Counted from the first letter of the stretch, positions 9,650 to 17,829 are shown. The stretch is 64,000 nucleotides of DNA from Halarchaeum nitratireducens (GCF_014647155.1 NZ_BMOQ01000001.1:62001-126000), one strand, 5' to 3'. Numbers and translations are program-made. Notes: a model not told the origin generated them from the letters alone.

Positions 9650-10344
9650 GGCCGATCGACCGGTACTCCCGCCAACCGCTCGACGGCGGCGTCGGGCGCG
9701 TCGTTCACGACGACCGCCCCGCCGCTCAGGACGACCAGCCGGTCCGCAGGCGCGAGCACGTCCCGGAGGTCGTGCGTGACGACGACGACGCTCGTCCCGG
9801 CGGCGTGGAGCGCGCACAATCGTTCGAGGACGCTCTCTCGCGCCGGCGCGTCGAGCCCGGTGAACGGCTCGTCGAGGACGAGGTGATCCGGGCGCATCGC
9901 CAGCGCTCCCGCGATAGCGACCCGCTCGCGCTCCCCGCCGGAGAGCGTCTCGATCCGCTCGTCCTCCCGTCCCGCCAAGTTCACCGCGTCGAGCGCGTCC
10001 CCGACGCGGTCGTCGATCTCGTCCCGGGGGAGCCCGAGGTTCTCCGGGCCGAAGGCGACGTCCGCGCCGACCGTCGCCGCGACGAAGCTGTCGCGCGGTT
10101 CCTGGAACACCATCCCGACCGCCGTCCGCGCCGCGACGCGATCCGCGCTCACCCGCGTTCCGTTCACCCGAACCGTCCCCGAATCGGGTTCGAGCAGGCC
10201 GTTCCAGTGGCGCACGAGCGTCGTCTTCCCCGAGCCGTTCGCGCCCGCGAGGACGACGAACTCGCCGTCCTCGACCACCAGGTCCACCCTGTCGAGCGCC
10301 GTCGCCTCGCCGTAGCGGTGGACGACGCCGGAGACGTCGATCAC
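9643..10344 (-). CDS. bioM: ECF transporter ATPase (BioM/CbiO type)
   Basis: ABC ATPase energising the biotin importer. 233 residues; Walker A GANGSGKTT near residue 34, Q-loop FQEPRDSF, signature LSGGERERVAIA, Walker B LVLDEPFTGLD and the switch histidine in VVTHD. The GTG start at 10344 overlaps the bioY stop as GTGA; the reading frame can be extended to 10560 but that part overlaps bioY and does not look like a transporter ATPase. Located between the substrate subunit and the membrane subunit. Confidence 0.92.
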   Translation of the reverse strand: MIDVSGVVHRYGEATALDRVDLVVEDGEFVVLAGANGSGKTTLVRHWNGLLEPDSGTVRVNGTRVSADRVAARTAVGMVFQEPRDSFVAATVGADVAFGPENLGLPRDEIDDRVGDALDAVNLAGREDERIETLSGGERERVAIAGALAMRPDHLVLDEPFTGLDAPARESVLERLCALHAAGTSVVVVTHDLRDVLAPADRLVVLSGGAVVVNDAPDAAVERLAGVPVDRPC

Positions 10345-10946
10345 GCGCCTCGGAGCCGCTCGCTGCGCGCGGCCAACACCGCGACGACGGCCTTCAGGAT
10401 CTCCCCGGGGACGAACGGCACCGCGGTCACGAGCGCCGCGCTCACCAGCGCGCGGACCGGATCGGCGAAGAGCGCGAGGTCGCCGAAGTAGGCGTACCCG
10501 ACCGTCCCGAAGGCGTAGATGACGACCGTCGCCGCCGTCAGTCCGGCCGCGAGCCGCCACAGCGCGATCTCACCGGTCGGCGTCCGCTCGTCGGTCCCGT
10601 GTGCCACGTAGCCGAGCAGTCCCGCCGCGAACGGATACGACCAGAGGTACCCGCCCCACGGGCTGAACAGTTGACCGATCCCGCTCGCGCCGTACGCGTA
10701 CACCGGCGCGCCGACCGCGCCCGCGACCACGTAGAGCGCGAGCGAGGCGGCCCCCCATCGCGGCCCGAGGAAGACTCCCGCGAGGAAGATCCCCAACACC
10801 TGCAGCGTGTACGGTACCGGCGAGACCGGCAACTGGAAGCTCACGTAGGAGAAGACGCCGGTCAGCGCCGCGAACAGCGCCGCTCGGACCACGTTCTCCA
10901 CGACCTCGTCGCCGACGAGGGCGACCGATCCCGTGTCCGTGCTCAT
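10341..10946 (-). CDS. bioY: Biotin transporter substrate-binding subunit BioY
   Basis: Six-helix S component that binds biotin and docks on BioM-BioN. 201 residues; typical BioY features are the sequence FQLPVSPVPYTLQVLGIFLAG in the second and third segments and GPRWGAASLALYVVAGAVG-APV followed by a glycine-rich SPWGGYLWSYPFAAG. The ATG at 10946 is preferred to the in-frame one at 10976, whose extra residues are unlike BioY. First gene of the bioY-bioM-bioN operon, so this organism can import biotin. Confidence 0.93.
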   Translation of the reverse strand: MSTDTGSVALVGDEVVENVVRAALFAALTGVFSYVSFQLPVSPVPYTLQVLGIFLAGVFLGPRWGAASLALYVVAGAVGAPVYAYGASGIGQLFSPWGGYLWSYPFAAGLLGYVAHGTDERTPTGEIALWRLAAGLTAATVVIYAFGTVGYAYFGDLALFADPVRALVSAALVTAVPFVPGEILKAVVAVLAARSERLRGA

Positions 10947-11047
10947 ACTGCCCACCATTCCGTCAACCACAATCAAAACAGCGGTTTACGAGACGCGGCC
11001 GCCGTCACCCGAAAGCCTATACACGATTAGGGGTAAGCCCGGACGAT

Positions 11048-11647
11048 ATGGACGAGAAGACCCGCGAGCTCCGCGACATCTTCGTCGACGTCACCGACGG
11101 CGAAACCGTCACGGAGCGCCAGGAGGAGGGCCACGGGTCGCTCGCCACCGACGCGGAGATCGACGAGCGCCTGCGCGACGCCGTCTCCGCCATGCGCGAG
11201 CGTCTCGACTTCCGCACCGACCTCGACCTCGACGCCCTCGTTCGCCTCGTCCGCGGCTTCTACGCCGGGCAGGACGACGCCGCGCTCGCCGACGCCCTCG
11301 GCGTCGACGAGGCGACGGTCACCGAGGCCCGCCGCGACCTCCACCTCGTGCAGCCCGACGTCGCCGACGCGCCCCTCGACCTCGACGCCTTCCGACGCGC
11401 CATCGAGACCGGCGATCCCGACGCGGCCGAGCTCGCCGACAGCCTCGACAGCGACGAGGCCACCGTCCGCGACTACCGCGACGTCGCCCGCGTCCAGACC
11501 GAGATCCGGTCCGTCAACGACCGCTATCGCGCCGAGTTCGAGACCGTCCTCCAGGACCGCGACCTCGCCGAACGCCTCACCACCGCCGCCCGCGAGGACG
11601 GCCTGGAGGAAGCCACCGAGGGCCAGGAGACCAACACCAACCTCTAG
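11048..11647 (+). CDS. Haloarchaeal HTH-like acidic protein (resembles 'conditioned medium-induced protein 4')
   Basis: 199 residues, beginning MDEKTRELRDIFVDVTDGETVTE. Two stretches look like winged or simple HTH units: DDAALADALGVDEATVTEARRDL (about residues 77-100) and PDAAELADSLDSDEATVRDYRDV (about 122-146). From memory, this family occurs in haloarchaea under the name conditioned medium-induced protein 4; that name is recall, not something the sequence proves. A TATA-like CTATACACGATTA (11016-11028) just upstream of the ATG and a double hairpin just after the stop suggest a monocistronic unit. Confidence 0.8.
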   Translation: MDEKTRELRDIFVDVTDGETVTERQEEGHGSLATDAEIDERLRDAVSAMRERLDFRTDLDLDALVRLVRGFYAGQDDAALADALGVDEATVTEARRDLHLVQPDVADAPLDLDAFRRAIETGDPDAAELADSLDSDEATVRDYRDVARVQTEIRSVNDRYRAEFETVLQDRDLAERLTTAAREDGLEEATEGQETNTNL

Positions 11648-11653
11648 CAAGCC

Positions 11654-11717
11654 GTTTTCCGGGGACGATCGGAGAGCGCCCCCGGAAAACCTGATCGGCG
11701 GACGCGGAGCGTCCGCC
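11654..11717. terminator. Two successive perfect hairpins after the HTH-like gene
   Basis: The first is an 11-base inverted repeat GTTTTCCGGGG / CCCCGGAAAAC with a 15-base loop (11654-11690). The second is a 9-base inverted repeat GGCGGACGC / GCGTCCGCC around a 3-base loop (11697-11717). They sit between the + strand gene ending at 11647 and a minus-strand microprotein gene ending at 11797, i.e. at a convergent junction, which fits a bidirectional terminator. Confidence 0.6.
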
Positions 11718-11796
11718 TACATCCAGCAGGACCTCCGGTCCCGCCACGACCTTGCAGATCTCCACCCTTGCCGTGGTCGCCGCGTGCGCTCGTGCG

Positions 11797-11976
11797 CTAC
11801 GCCCCGTCTCGTCCCCACGTCGCGCGGAGACCGCCGCCGACGGCGAGCGCGACGACCACCGCCAGCGCGCCCGCGGCGATCCCGGTCGGATCGGGAACGA
11901 ACAGCGGACCGAGGACGGCCCCGACGACCAGACCGACGACTGCGCAGACGAGCGCCCGAACTCGCTCGGAGACCAT
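11797..11976 (-). CDS. 59-residue two-helix membrane microprotein
   Basis: Read directly from the sequence: ATG at 11976, stop TAG at 11797. The product starts MVSERVRALVCAVVGLVVG and has two hydrophobic segments (about residues 7-28 and 32-50) separated by the turn PLFVPDPTG, ending in a basic-acidic tail. Codon third positions are strongly G/C, as in real haloarchaeal genes. It looks like the many small two-helix haloarchaeal proteins; no function can be given. It is divergent from the Cas4-like gene, starting 74 bases away. Confidence 0.65.
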   Translation of the reverse strand: MVSERVRALVCAVVGLVVGAVLGPLFVPDPTGIAAGALAVVVALAVGGGLRATWGRDGA

Positions 11977-12049
11977 GCCCGCTCTTCCGATCCGGCCCCC
12001 GTAGGTGTTTCCCCGAAGTTCAAGCCCGATAGCGCGCCCATCGGGTCGC

Positions 12050-12694
12050 GTGTCCGACCTCGTCTCCTTCAGCGACCTCGCAACGGCCGCCTACTGCCCG
12101 CGCCAGCTCTACTACCGGCGTAGAGAGGGGGTCCGCGACCTCCCGGCATCGGTCGATCGCGTCCGCGAGCTCGCCCGCCGCTATCCGACGCTCGTCGAGG
12201 CGAGCGACGCCGCGCTCCGGAACACCGTGGCCGTCGACCCCGCGACCTACCGCGCGCGACTCGGGGCCGTCCTGACCCGGTATCCGGGTCTCGTGTCGCC
12301 CGACGAGACGGACGTGCTGCTCACCGGGAAGGACTGCCGGGGGCGCGCCGCGAAGGTCGTCTCCCCGCTCGCGCCGACGCTCGTCTCGCCGGGCGAACCG
12401 CCCGAGGCGGGCGTGTGGGAACCGCAGCGAGTGCGCGCGGTCGCGGCCGCGAAAGCCCTCGCGTGGCGCGAGCGCACGCCCGTCGAGTACGCCTACGTCG
12501 AGTACCCGCGTCACGCCGTCGTCCGCGAGGTGCCGATCACGGCGCGCGCGAAGGCGGCGTATCGACGGACGCTGCGGACCGTCCGCGGGATGGACGGCCC
12601 GCCCTCGCGTCTCCGGAACGACGCGAAGTGCGCGAACTGCGACTACCGCACGGACTGCGGCGTCCGCACGCGCTCGCTCTCCTCGCTGCTCTGA
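12050..12694 (+). CDS. Solo Cas4/RecB-like Fe-S protein with degraded nuclease motif
   Basis: 214 residues from a GTG start. The N-terminal cysteine in AAYCPRQLYYRR and the C-terminal cluster CANCDYRTDC give the four cysteines expected for the Fe-S cluster of Cas4 or Dna2 N-terminal domains. In active members a GxxD and an ExK motif lie between these; here the equivalent region reads LLTGKDCRGRAAKVV then LVSPGEPPEAG, so I do not see an ExK. The QxxxY-like helix is QRVRAVAAAKALAW. No CRISPR array or other cas genes are nearby. Probably a DNA-binding or repair-related protein rather than spacer-acquisition Cas4. Confidence 0.8.
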   Translation: MSDLVSFSDLATAAYCPRQLYYRRREGVRDLPASVDRVRELARRYPTLVEASDAALRNTVAVDPATYRARLGAVLTRYPGLVSPDETDVLLTGKDCRGRAAKVVSPLAPTLVSPGEPPEAGVWEPQRVRAVAAAKALAWRERTPVEYAYVEYPRHAVVREVPITARAKAAYRRTLRTVRGMDGPPSRLRNDAKCANCDYRTDCGVRTRSLSSLL

Positions 12695-12697
12695 TCC

Positions 12698-13291
12698 TCA
12701 GTGGTCGGCGAGCCACGCCGCGATGGCGTCGGCGTTCGCCCCCTCGCGGATGATCTCGTCGTTCGCGACGTCCACGACGGTGCTCTCGACGCCGCCCGTC
12801 TCGCCGCCGTCGAGGACGACGGCCACGTCGTCGCGGAAGGCCGGATCGAGGTCGGCCGCTCGACGGACGCTTCCCGTTCCGCTCCGGTTCGCGGACGTCG
12901 CGGTGACGGGCGCGACGCGTTCCAAGAGCGCGAGCGCGACGTCGTGGTCGGGGACGCGGACGCCGACGCGCTCGCGCCCGCCCGTGAGGGCCGCCGGCAC
13001 GATGTCGCGCTTCTCGCAGACGACGGTCACCGGACCGGGGAGGAACGCCTCCATGAACCGTTCCTCGCGCTCGCCGGCGACGACGTAGTCGCGCGCGGCG
13101 TCGGCGCTCGGCACGCCGAGGCTCAGCGGCTTCGAGCGGTCGCGGCCCTTCGCGGCGTACGCGCGCTCGATCGCGTCCGGGTCAAGGGCGTCCGCGCCGA
13201 GGCCGTACACCGTCTCCGTCGGGTAGACGACGAGGTCGCCGCGCTCGATGGCGTCCGCGGCCGCGTCCAGCTCGCCTGCGGGGACGTTCAC
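12698..13291 (-). CDS. Threonylcarbamoyl-AMP synthase (Sua5/YrdC/TsaC)
   Basis: Makes threonylcarbamoyl-AMP for the t6A37 modification of ANN-decoding tRNAs. 197 residues: YrdC domain only, without the C-terminal Sua5 extension. Motifs are the N-terminal VVYPTETVYGLG, KGRDRSKPLSL, FLPGPVTVV and TATSANRSG. The GTG at 13291 overlaps the stop of the redoxin gene (GTGA), so this gene is the last of the glutaredoxin-redoxin-YrdC operon. Confidence 0.93.
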   Translation of the reverse strand: MNVPAGELDAAADAIERGDLVVYPTETVYGLGADALDPDAIERAYAAKGRDRSKPLSLGVPSADAARDYVVAGEREERFMEAFLPGPVTVVCEKRDIVPAALTGGRERVGVRVPDHDVALALLERVAPVTATSANRSGTGSVRRAADLDPAFRDDVAVVLDGGETGGVESTVVDVANDEIIREGANADAIAAWLADH

Positions 13292-13749
13292 AGCTCCGCG
13301 ACGGCCGCCTCGATCGCGTCGTACGCCGGGAAATCGGGCCACTCCTGCGCCGTCCACGCGTACGCGACCGTTCGGTCCTCCTCCACGAGGAAGACGGAGG
13401 GTCGGGGTTCGGAGACGCCGGCCATCCCGTCGAGGTCGTGGCTGATCCCGTACGCCTCAGCCACGCCGTTCTGCGGGTCGCTGAAGAGCCGGTAGCCGGC
13501 CTCGTCGAGCCCGCGCTCCTCGATCGTCGTCGCGTGCTCGTACGGCGTGGAAATCGAGACGCCGACGACTTGGACGTCGAAGTCGCGCTCGACGAACTCC
13601 TGCCACATGTACGTCGTCGGGAACGCGCCGTCCATCGGGTGGAAGAGGAGAAGGACCGGTCCTTCGTCCGTGAGGTCGGAGAGTGCGGCGTCCTCCCAGA
13701 ACTCCTCGTTCACGAGCGGGCGCGTGAAGTCCGGCGCCGTCTCGCCCAC
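13288..13749 (-). CDS. Redoxin (AhpC/TSA fold) lacking the peroxidatic cysteine
   Basis: 153 residues from GTG 13749. Peroxiredoxin fold features are GETAPDFTRP near the N-terminus, LLLFHPMDG and the later VFLVEEDRTVAYAWTA strand. In true peroxiredoxins the loop after the FxP strand carries PxxxTxxC; here it reads AFPTTYMW, so the catalytic cysteine is replaced and no other cysteine exists in the protein. Coding-like sequence (IVDFEVTDLPAADHPEV) continues upstream to ATT 13797 or CTG 13800, with GGTGA at a suitable distance, so the true start may be non-standard and overlap the glutaredoxin stop. Confidence 0.85.
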   Translation of the reverse strand: MGETAPDFTRPLVNEEFWEDAALSDLTDEGPVLLLFHPMDGAFPTTYMWQEFVERDFDVQVVGVSISTPYEHATTIEERGLDEAGYRLFSDPQNGVAEAYGISHDLDGMAGVSEPRPSVFLVEEDRTVAYAWTAQEWPDFPAYDAIEAAVAEL

Positions 13750-13796
13750 CTCGGGGTGGTCGGCTGCCGGGAGATCCGTGACCTCGAAATCGACAA

Positions 13797-14099
13797 TCAG
13801 TTCTCACCCCCCTCGCCGTCGCCGTAGGTGCTCTCTAGGTATCGCACGACGTTCGCGGATTCGGCCATGGCGACGCCCGTGTTCTCGTCCACGATGGCGG
13901 GGACGGTCCGCGCGCCGACGAGGCGTTTGACGACGTCGCGCTCCGAGTGCATCGGCTCGACGAAACGCGAGTGGTAGTCCAGACCGAGGTCGTTGAGCAC
14001 GCGCACGACGCGCTCGCAGTACGGACACGCCTGCAGGCGATACAGCGTGATCGCTTCGTCCTGGCTCTCCGGGTTCGGTGGGGCGCTGGTCGCGCTCAT
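13797..14099 (-). CDS. Glutaredoxin / GST-N-type thioredoxin-fold protein
   Basis: 100 residues. Thioredoxin fold with the redox motif ACPYCERV near residue 25, the cis-proline in ARTVPAIVD and the ESANVVRYLE helix typical of the glutaredoxin/GST N-terminal fold. Haloarchaea use gamma-glutamylcysteine rather than glutathione, so the physiological partner may be bis-gamma-glutamylcystine (inference). It is followed at once by a redoxin without a catalytic cysteine and by a YrdC gene in one operon. Confidence 0.9.
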   Translation of the reverse strand: MSATSAPPNPESQDEAITLYRLQACPYCERVVRVLNDLGLDYHSRFVEPMHSERDVVKRLVGARTVPAIVDENTGVAMAESANVVRYLESTYGDGEGGEN

Positions 14100-14195
14100 G
14101 GTTCGACCGTCGGGCGAATCCCGGGTAAACGCTTCGCCCCCGGCGGAACCGTGCAGAAACGCTTAATCGTCGGGGGCCGGAACCCACGGTACCGA

Positions 14196-15548
14196 ATGGG
14201 CGCATCTGCACTTCTCGCGACGACGCCGGCAGTGCTGGGGTTCGACACGCCGACGATCACCGCCGTCGGGGTCGCCGTCCTCGTCGTGCTGATGGGGCTC
14301 TCGGCGTTCTTCTCCTCCTCCGAGCTCGCCATGTTCTCGCTCGCGCGCCACCGCGTCGAGTCGCTGGCCGAGGAGGGCGTGCCGGGCGCGCAGGCCGTCG
14401 CCGACCTGAAGGCCGACCCGCACCGCCTCCTCATCACCATTCTCGTCGGGAACAACCTCGTCAACATCGCGATGTCGTCGATCGCCACGGGCCTTCTCGG
14501 TTTCTACCTCTCGCAGGGACAGGCGGTCATCGCGGCGACGTTCGGCGTCACTGCGCTCGTTCTCCTCTTCGGCGAGAGCGCGCCGAAGTCCTACGCCGTC
14601 GAGAACTCGGAGACGTGGGCGCTCCGGATCGCCGGTCCCCTCAAGTGGTGCGAACGCCTCCTCCTGCCGCTCGTCGTTACCTTCGATCACCTCACGCGGA
14701 TCGTCAACAGCCTCACGGGCGGCGGCGCGGCCATCGAGTCCTCCTACGTCTCGCGCGACGAGATTCAGGAGATGATCCGCACGGGCGAGCGCGAGGGGGT
14801 CATCGAGGAGGACGAACGCGAGATGCTCCAGCGGATCTTCCGGTTCAACAACACCATCGCCAAGGAGGTGATGACGCCGCGTCTCGACGTCGACGCCGTC
14901 TCGACCGACGCCTCCCTGGAGGAGGCCATCCAGACGTGCGTCCGCTCCGGACACGAACTCCTCCCGGTCTACGAGGGGAGTCTCGACAACGTCGTCGGCA
15001 CCGTCAGCCTCCGCGATCTCGTCCGCCAACACCAGTACGGCGAGAGCGACGAGGTGACCCTCGACGACCTGATGGAGCCCACCCTCCACGTCCCCGAGTC
15101 GAAGAACGTCGACGAACTCCTCCAGGAGATGCAAGAGGAGCGCGTCGGCCTCGTCGTCGTCCTCGACGAGTTCGGCACCACGGAGGGACTCATCACGACC
15201 GAGGACCTCATCGAGGAGATCGTCGGCGAGATCCTCGAAGGCGAGGAGGAGCGCCCGGTGACGTTCGTCGACGACGACACCGTGATCGTCCGCGGCGAGG
15301 TGAACGTCGACGAGGTGAACGAGGCGCTGGGGATCGAACTCCCCGAGGGCGAGGAGTTCGAGACCATCGCGGGGTTCATCTTCAACCGCGCGGGCCGCCT
15401 CGTCGAGGTCGGTGAGACGTTCCGCTACGAGAACGTCGAACTCCGCGCCGAGCAGGTCGAGAACACCCGCATCATGAAGGCGCGCGTGACGAAACTCGAT
15501 GGGGAGCCCGAGGCCGACGAGGTCGACGAGACGCTCGAGTCTACGTGA
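14196..15548 (+). CDS. CNNM-type (DUF21) membrane protein with CBS pair and CorC/HlyC domain
   Basis: 450 residues. Residues 1 to about 180 hold four membrane segments of the DUF21/CNNM domain, including SAFFSSSELAMFSL and GESAPKSYAVEN. A CBS pair follows (about 205-330; MTPRLDVDAVS and LMEPTLHVPESKNVDELL), then the CorC_HlyC domain (about 350-440). CNNM proteins export Mg2+ or link divalent cations to ATP sensing; this assignment rests on family knowledge. The ATG at 14196 is chosen because a TATA-like CGCTTAATCG lies about 30 bases upstream and the longer frame is not membrane-like. Confidence 0.92.
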   Translation: MGASALLATTPAVLGFDTPTITAVGVAVLVVLMGLSAFFSSSELAMFSLARHRVESLAEEGVPGAQAVADLKADPHRLLITILVGNNLVNIAMSSIATGLLGFYLSQGQAVIAATFGVTALVLLFGESAPKSYAVENSETWALRIAGPLKWCERLLLPLVVTFDHLTRIVNSLTGGGAAIESSYVSRDEIQEMIRTGEREGVIEEDEREMLQRIFRFNNTIAKEVMTPRLDVDAVSTDASLEEAIQTCVRSGHELLPVYEGSLDNVVGTVSLRDLVRQHQYGESDEVTLDDLMEPTLHVPESKNVDELLQEMQEERVGLVVVLDEFGTTEGLITTEDLIEEIVGEILEGEEERPVTFVDDDTVIVRGEVNVDEVNEALGIELPEGEEFETIAGFIFNRAGRLVEVGETFRYENVELRAEQVENTRIMKARVTKLDGEPEADEVDETLEST

Positions 15549-16734
15549 GGCCGAGCGCGACGTCGGCCGCGTGGAAGACGGCGTAGCTGGCGGCGAGCGC
15601 GATCGCGAGCGACCCCACCCACGCCGCCACGGTCTTGAGCATCTTCTCGCGGCTGACGCCGCCGCCCGCGCTGCCCGCCGCGTAGCCGCCGCCGACGATG
15701 GCGGAGACGATGATCTCGTTGAACGAGACGGGGACGCCGAAGAAGACGGCGGCCTGCGCGATGGCGAAACTCGGGATGAGCGCGGCGATCGACCTGCGGG
15801 GCCCGAGGCTGGAGTAGTCCTGCGCGAGCGCCTTGATCATCCGCGGCGCGCCGGTCCACGACCCAACGAGGAGCCCGAGACCCCCGCCCACGAGGACGTA
15901 CGTCGTGGGGACGCTGTCGCCGACGAGCGGGAGGAGCGGGCCGACGGCGAGGCCGACCTGACTTCCGCCCGCGGAGAACGCCACGAGGCCGCCGAGCGCG
16001 AGGAGGAAGTGACGGTTCCCCGCGTCGCCGTTCTCGCGGACGTCCCAGCGGACGAGGCCGGCGACGACGAGCGCGATCGCCGCGGTGGCCCCGGCCACGG
16101 CGAGCGTCGTCGGAACGCCGGGGAACGCCCGTGCGACCGTCGTGGCGAGCGACTGGCCCACGCCGGGCGGGCCGAGGAGCACGAACTTCACGTTCGCCAC
16201 GAGCGCGCCGATGACGGCCGCGAGCGCGGGAACGAGCAGGGCGTCGCGGTCGATCTCGCGGAGGCCGTACGCGGTGGCGAACGACGTGAACCCACCGACG
16301 AACGGGACGAGCGCCCACAGCGCCGCGATCTGCGCGTACTTGTCCCACGCGGGCGCGCCGCCCATCGCTAGGCCGGTGCCGACGACGGCACCGGTGACGG
16401 TGAACGCCGTGGCGATCGGGTAGCCGGTGAAGACGCCGACGGCGACGAGCGTCGCGGCCGTGAGGAGCGCGACGATGACCGCGACGGACGTGAGCGTCGC
16501 CCCGCTGATGAGGCCGCGACCGACGGCCTCGGAGACGTTCGCGCCCTGTAGGACCGCCCCGAGGAACCCCAGCAGACCGACGTAGAAGCCCGCGCGCATC
16601 ACGGGGATGGCGTTCGCCCCGACGGCGGGCGCGAACGGCGTCGATCCGCTCGATCCGGCGCCGATGGTCCACGCCATGAACATGCTGGCGAGCGCGGCGA
16701 CGAGCAGGGTCCCGGCAGCGGCGACGGTGACCAT
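15541..16734 (-). CDS. PiT-family inorganic phosphate permease
   Basis: 397 residues, about 11 membrane segments. Two PHO4 repeats are visible with GANAIPVMRAGFYVGLLGFLGAVLQGANVSEAV near residue 40 and PVSFNEIIVSAIVGGGYA near residue 330. Members import phosphate with a cation. The ATG at 16734 follows directly the first membrane segment; the in-frame extension to 16920 overlaps the upstream gene. It lies 40 bases after a helical soluble protein gene, an arrangement that suggests one operon, and converges by 8 bases on the CNNM gene. Confidence 0.9.
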   Translation of the reverse strand: MVTVAAAGTLLVAALASMFMAWTIGAGSSGSTPFAPAVGANAIPVMRAGFYVGLLGFLGAVLQGANVSEAVGRGLISGATLTSVAVIVALLTAATLVAVGVFTGYPIATAFTVTGAVVGTGLAMGGAPAWDKYAQIAALWALVPFVGGFTSFATAYGLREIDRDALLVPALAAVIGALVANVKFVLLGPPGVGQSLATTVARAFPGVPTTLAVAGATAAIALVVAGLVRWDVRENGDAGNRHFLLALGGLVAFSAGGSQVGLAVGPLLPLVGDSVPTTYVLVGGGLGLLVGSWTGAPRMIKALAQDYSSLGPRRSIAALIPSFAIAQAAVFFGVPVSFNEIIVSAIVGGGYAAGSAGGGVSREKMLKTVAAWVGSLAIALAASYAVFHAADVALGLT

Positions 16735-16774
16735 TTGTAACCTCGACAGGGGGCGCGGAGAAAGGGCTGTCGAC

Positions 16775-17461
16775 TCAGTTCGTCGACGGCTTCGATTCGC
16801 CACCGGTCGGGGGCGCTTCGACGCCCTCCGCGGCCGCGGCCGCGTCCGTCTCCTTCTCGGTGTCGACGTGCCAGCGCTCCACGTCGTCGTACTCGTGGAG
16901 TACCTCCCGCACGTCGTCACGCAGGTCGTCGTCGTTCACCTGCACCTCGAAGGCGAAGACGTCGTCCTCGCCGCGCACCCGTCGGATGTTCGCGGAGATC
17001 AGGTCGTTGTCGAAGTAGTAGGGCGCCACCTGCGTCATCACGCGCTTGTAGACGGTGTTCTCGACCTTTCGGAGAGCCCGTCGGCCCGCGGTGTCGGCGG
17101 CGCGCGCGACGTGCCCGATGGACTCACCCCACTTCTCGACGGCGCCCTCAGCGTCGTCGTCCTCCAACTTCTCGTAGGACTCGCTGAGGCGCTCGCCGGC
17201 CGTCTGGAGGTCGTCGTCGACGTCCTCGCCGGCCTTTTCGCCCTCGCCCTCGCCGACGCTCGCCTGCTCGGCGGTCTTCTCGTTGACGTCGGTCGTGAGA
17301 CGCTCGTGGGTCTTCGGCCGCCAGTCGTCCCACTCCTCGTACGCGTCCCGGTAGGGCTCGTCCGCATCGACCTCCCGCAGCGCCGACGTGATACGCTCGC
17401 CGTGCTCGACGACGTCGCCCCACGTTCCGCGCACGCGGAAGCCCGAAATGCTCTCGTCCAT
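16775..17461 (-). CDS. Helical acidic protein next to PiT (DUF5828-like)
   Basis: 228 residues, strongly acidic, mainly helical, starting MDESISGFRVRGTWGDVVEHG. From memory this matches a haloarchaeal family named DUF5828; the name is recall. No catalytic motif. A central highly charged segment (GEGEGEKAGEDVDDD, about residues 70-85) looks disordered and the last 25 residues are low complexity. In other prokaryotes PiT genes are usually paired with a helical PhoU/DUF47 regulator; this protein occupies that position, so a phosphate-permease regulator is a reasonable guess. Confidence 0.75.
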   Translation of the reverse strand: MDESISGFRVRGTWGDVVEHGERITSALREVDADEPYRDAYEEWDDWRPKTHERLTTDVNEKTAEQASVGEGEGEKAGEDVDDDLQTAGERLSESYEKLEDDDAEGAVEKWGESIGHVARAADTAGRRALRKVENTVYKRVMTQVAPYYFDNDLISANIRRVRGEDDVFAFEVQVNDDDLRDDVREVLHEYDDVERWHVDTEKETDAAAAAEGVEAPPTGGESKPSTN

Positions 17462-17525
17462 CCCTTACCGACCTCGGTACGTCGGCATCGCCCTTACGTG
17501 TTGCCGGCGACTCGGTGGCACGCGT

Positions 17526-17735
17526 CTAGCGCCCGTACGTGAGCGCGCGCGCCCACTCGTTCAACGCCGTCTTGAGTCGCCCGAGCGCGACGACGTGACG
17601 AGACACCGCGCGGACCTCGCTCTCCTCGACCTCGATGACGTTCGCGTCCGCGAACGGGCTCCGTCCGCTCGTGAGGTCGGCCGCGCTCGACATCGCGCAG
17701 CGCCCGCACGCCTCGACGTCGTCCTTGACTCGCAT
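17526..17735 (-). CDS. Small CxxC-containing haloarchaeal protein
   Basis: 69 residues from the ATG at 17735, beginning MRVKDDVEACGRCAMSSAADL. One CxxC pair near residues 10-13 and a helical C-terminal half with EESEVRAVSRHVVALGRLKTAL. A single CxxC could bind metal as a dimer. The frame could be extended upstream to 17831, but that stretch is basic and serine-rich, unlike the rest. Function unknown; divergent from the cupin gene. Confidence 0.65.
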   Translation of the reverse strand: MRVKDDVEACGRCAMSSAADLTSGRSPFADANVIEVEESEVRAVSRHVVALGRLKTALNEWARALTYGR

Positions 17736-17829
17736 GCGTCTCCCTTGGCACGCCACGAACTTCGGTGTTACGCGCCCGCGAGTCGCCGTCGACCGTGACC
17801 TTTTCTCTCTCGGCCACGACGACGTTTCC

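Noticed and set aside
12050-12694. Possible CRISPR-associated cas4 with an array nearby
   Set aside because: No repeat-spacer pattern and no cas1/cas2 or other cas genes were seen anywhere in the window.
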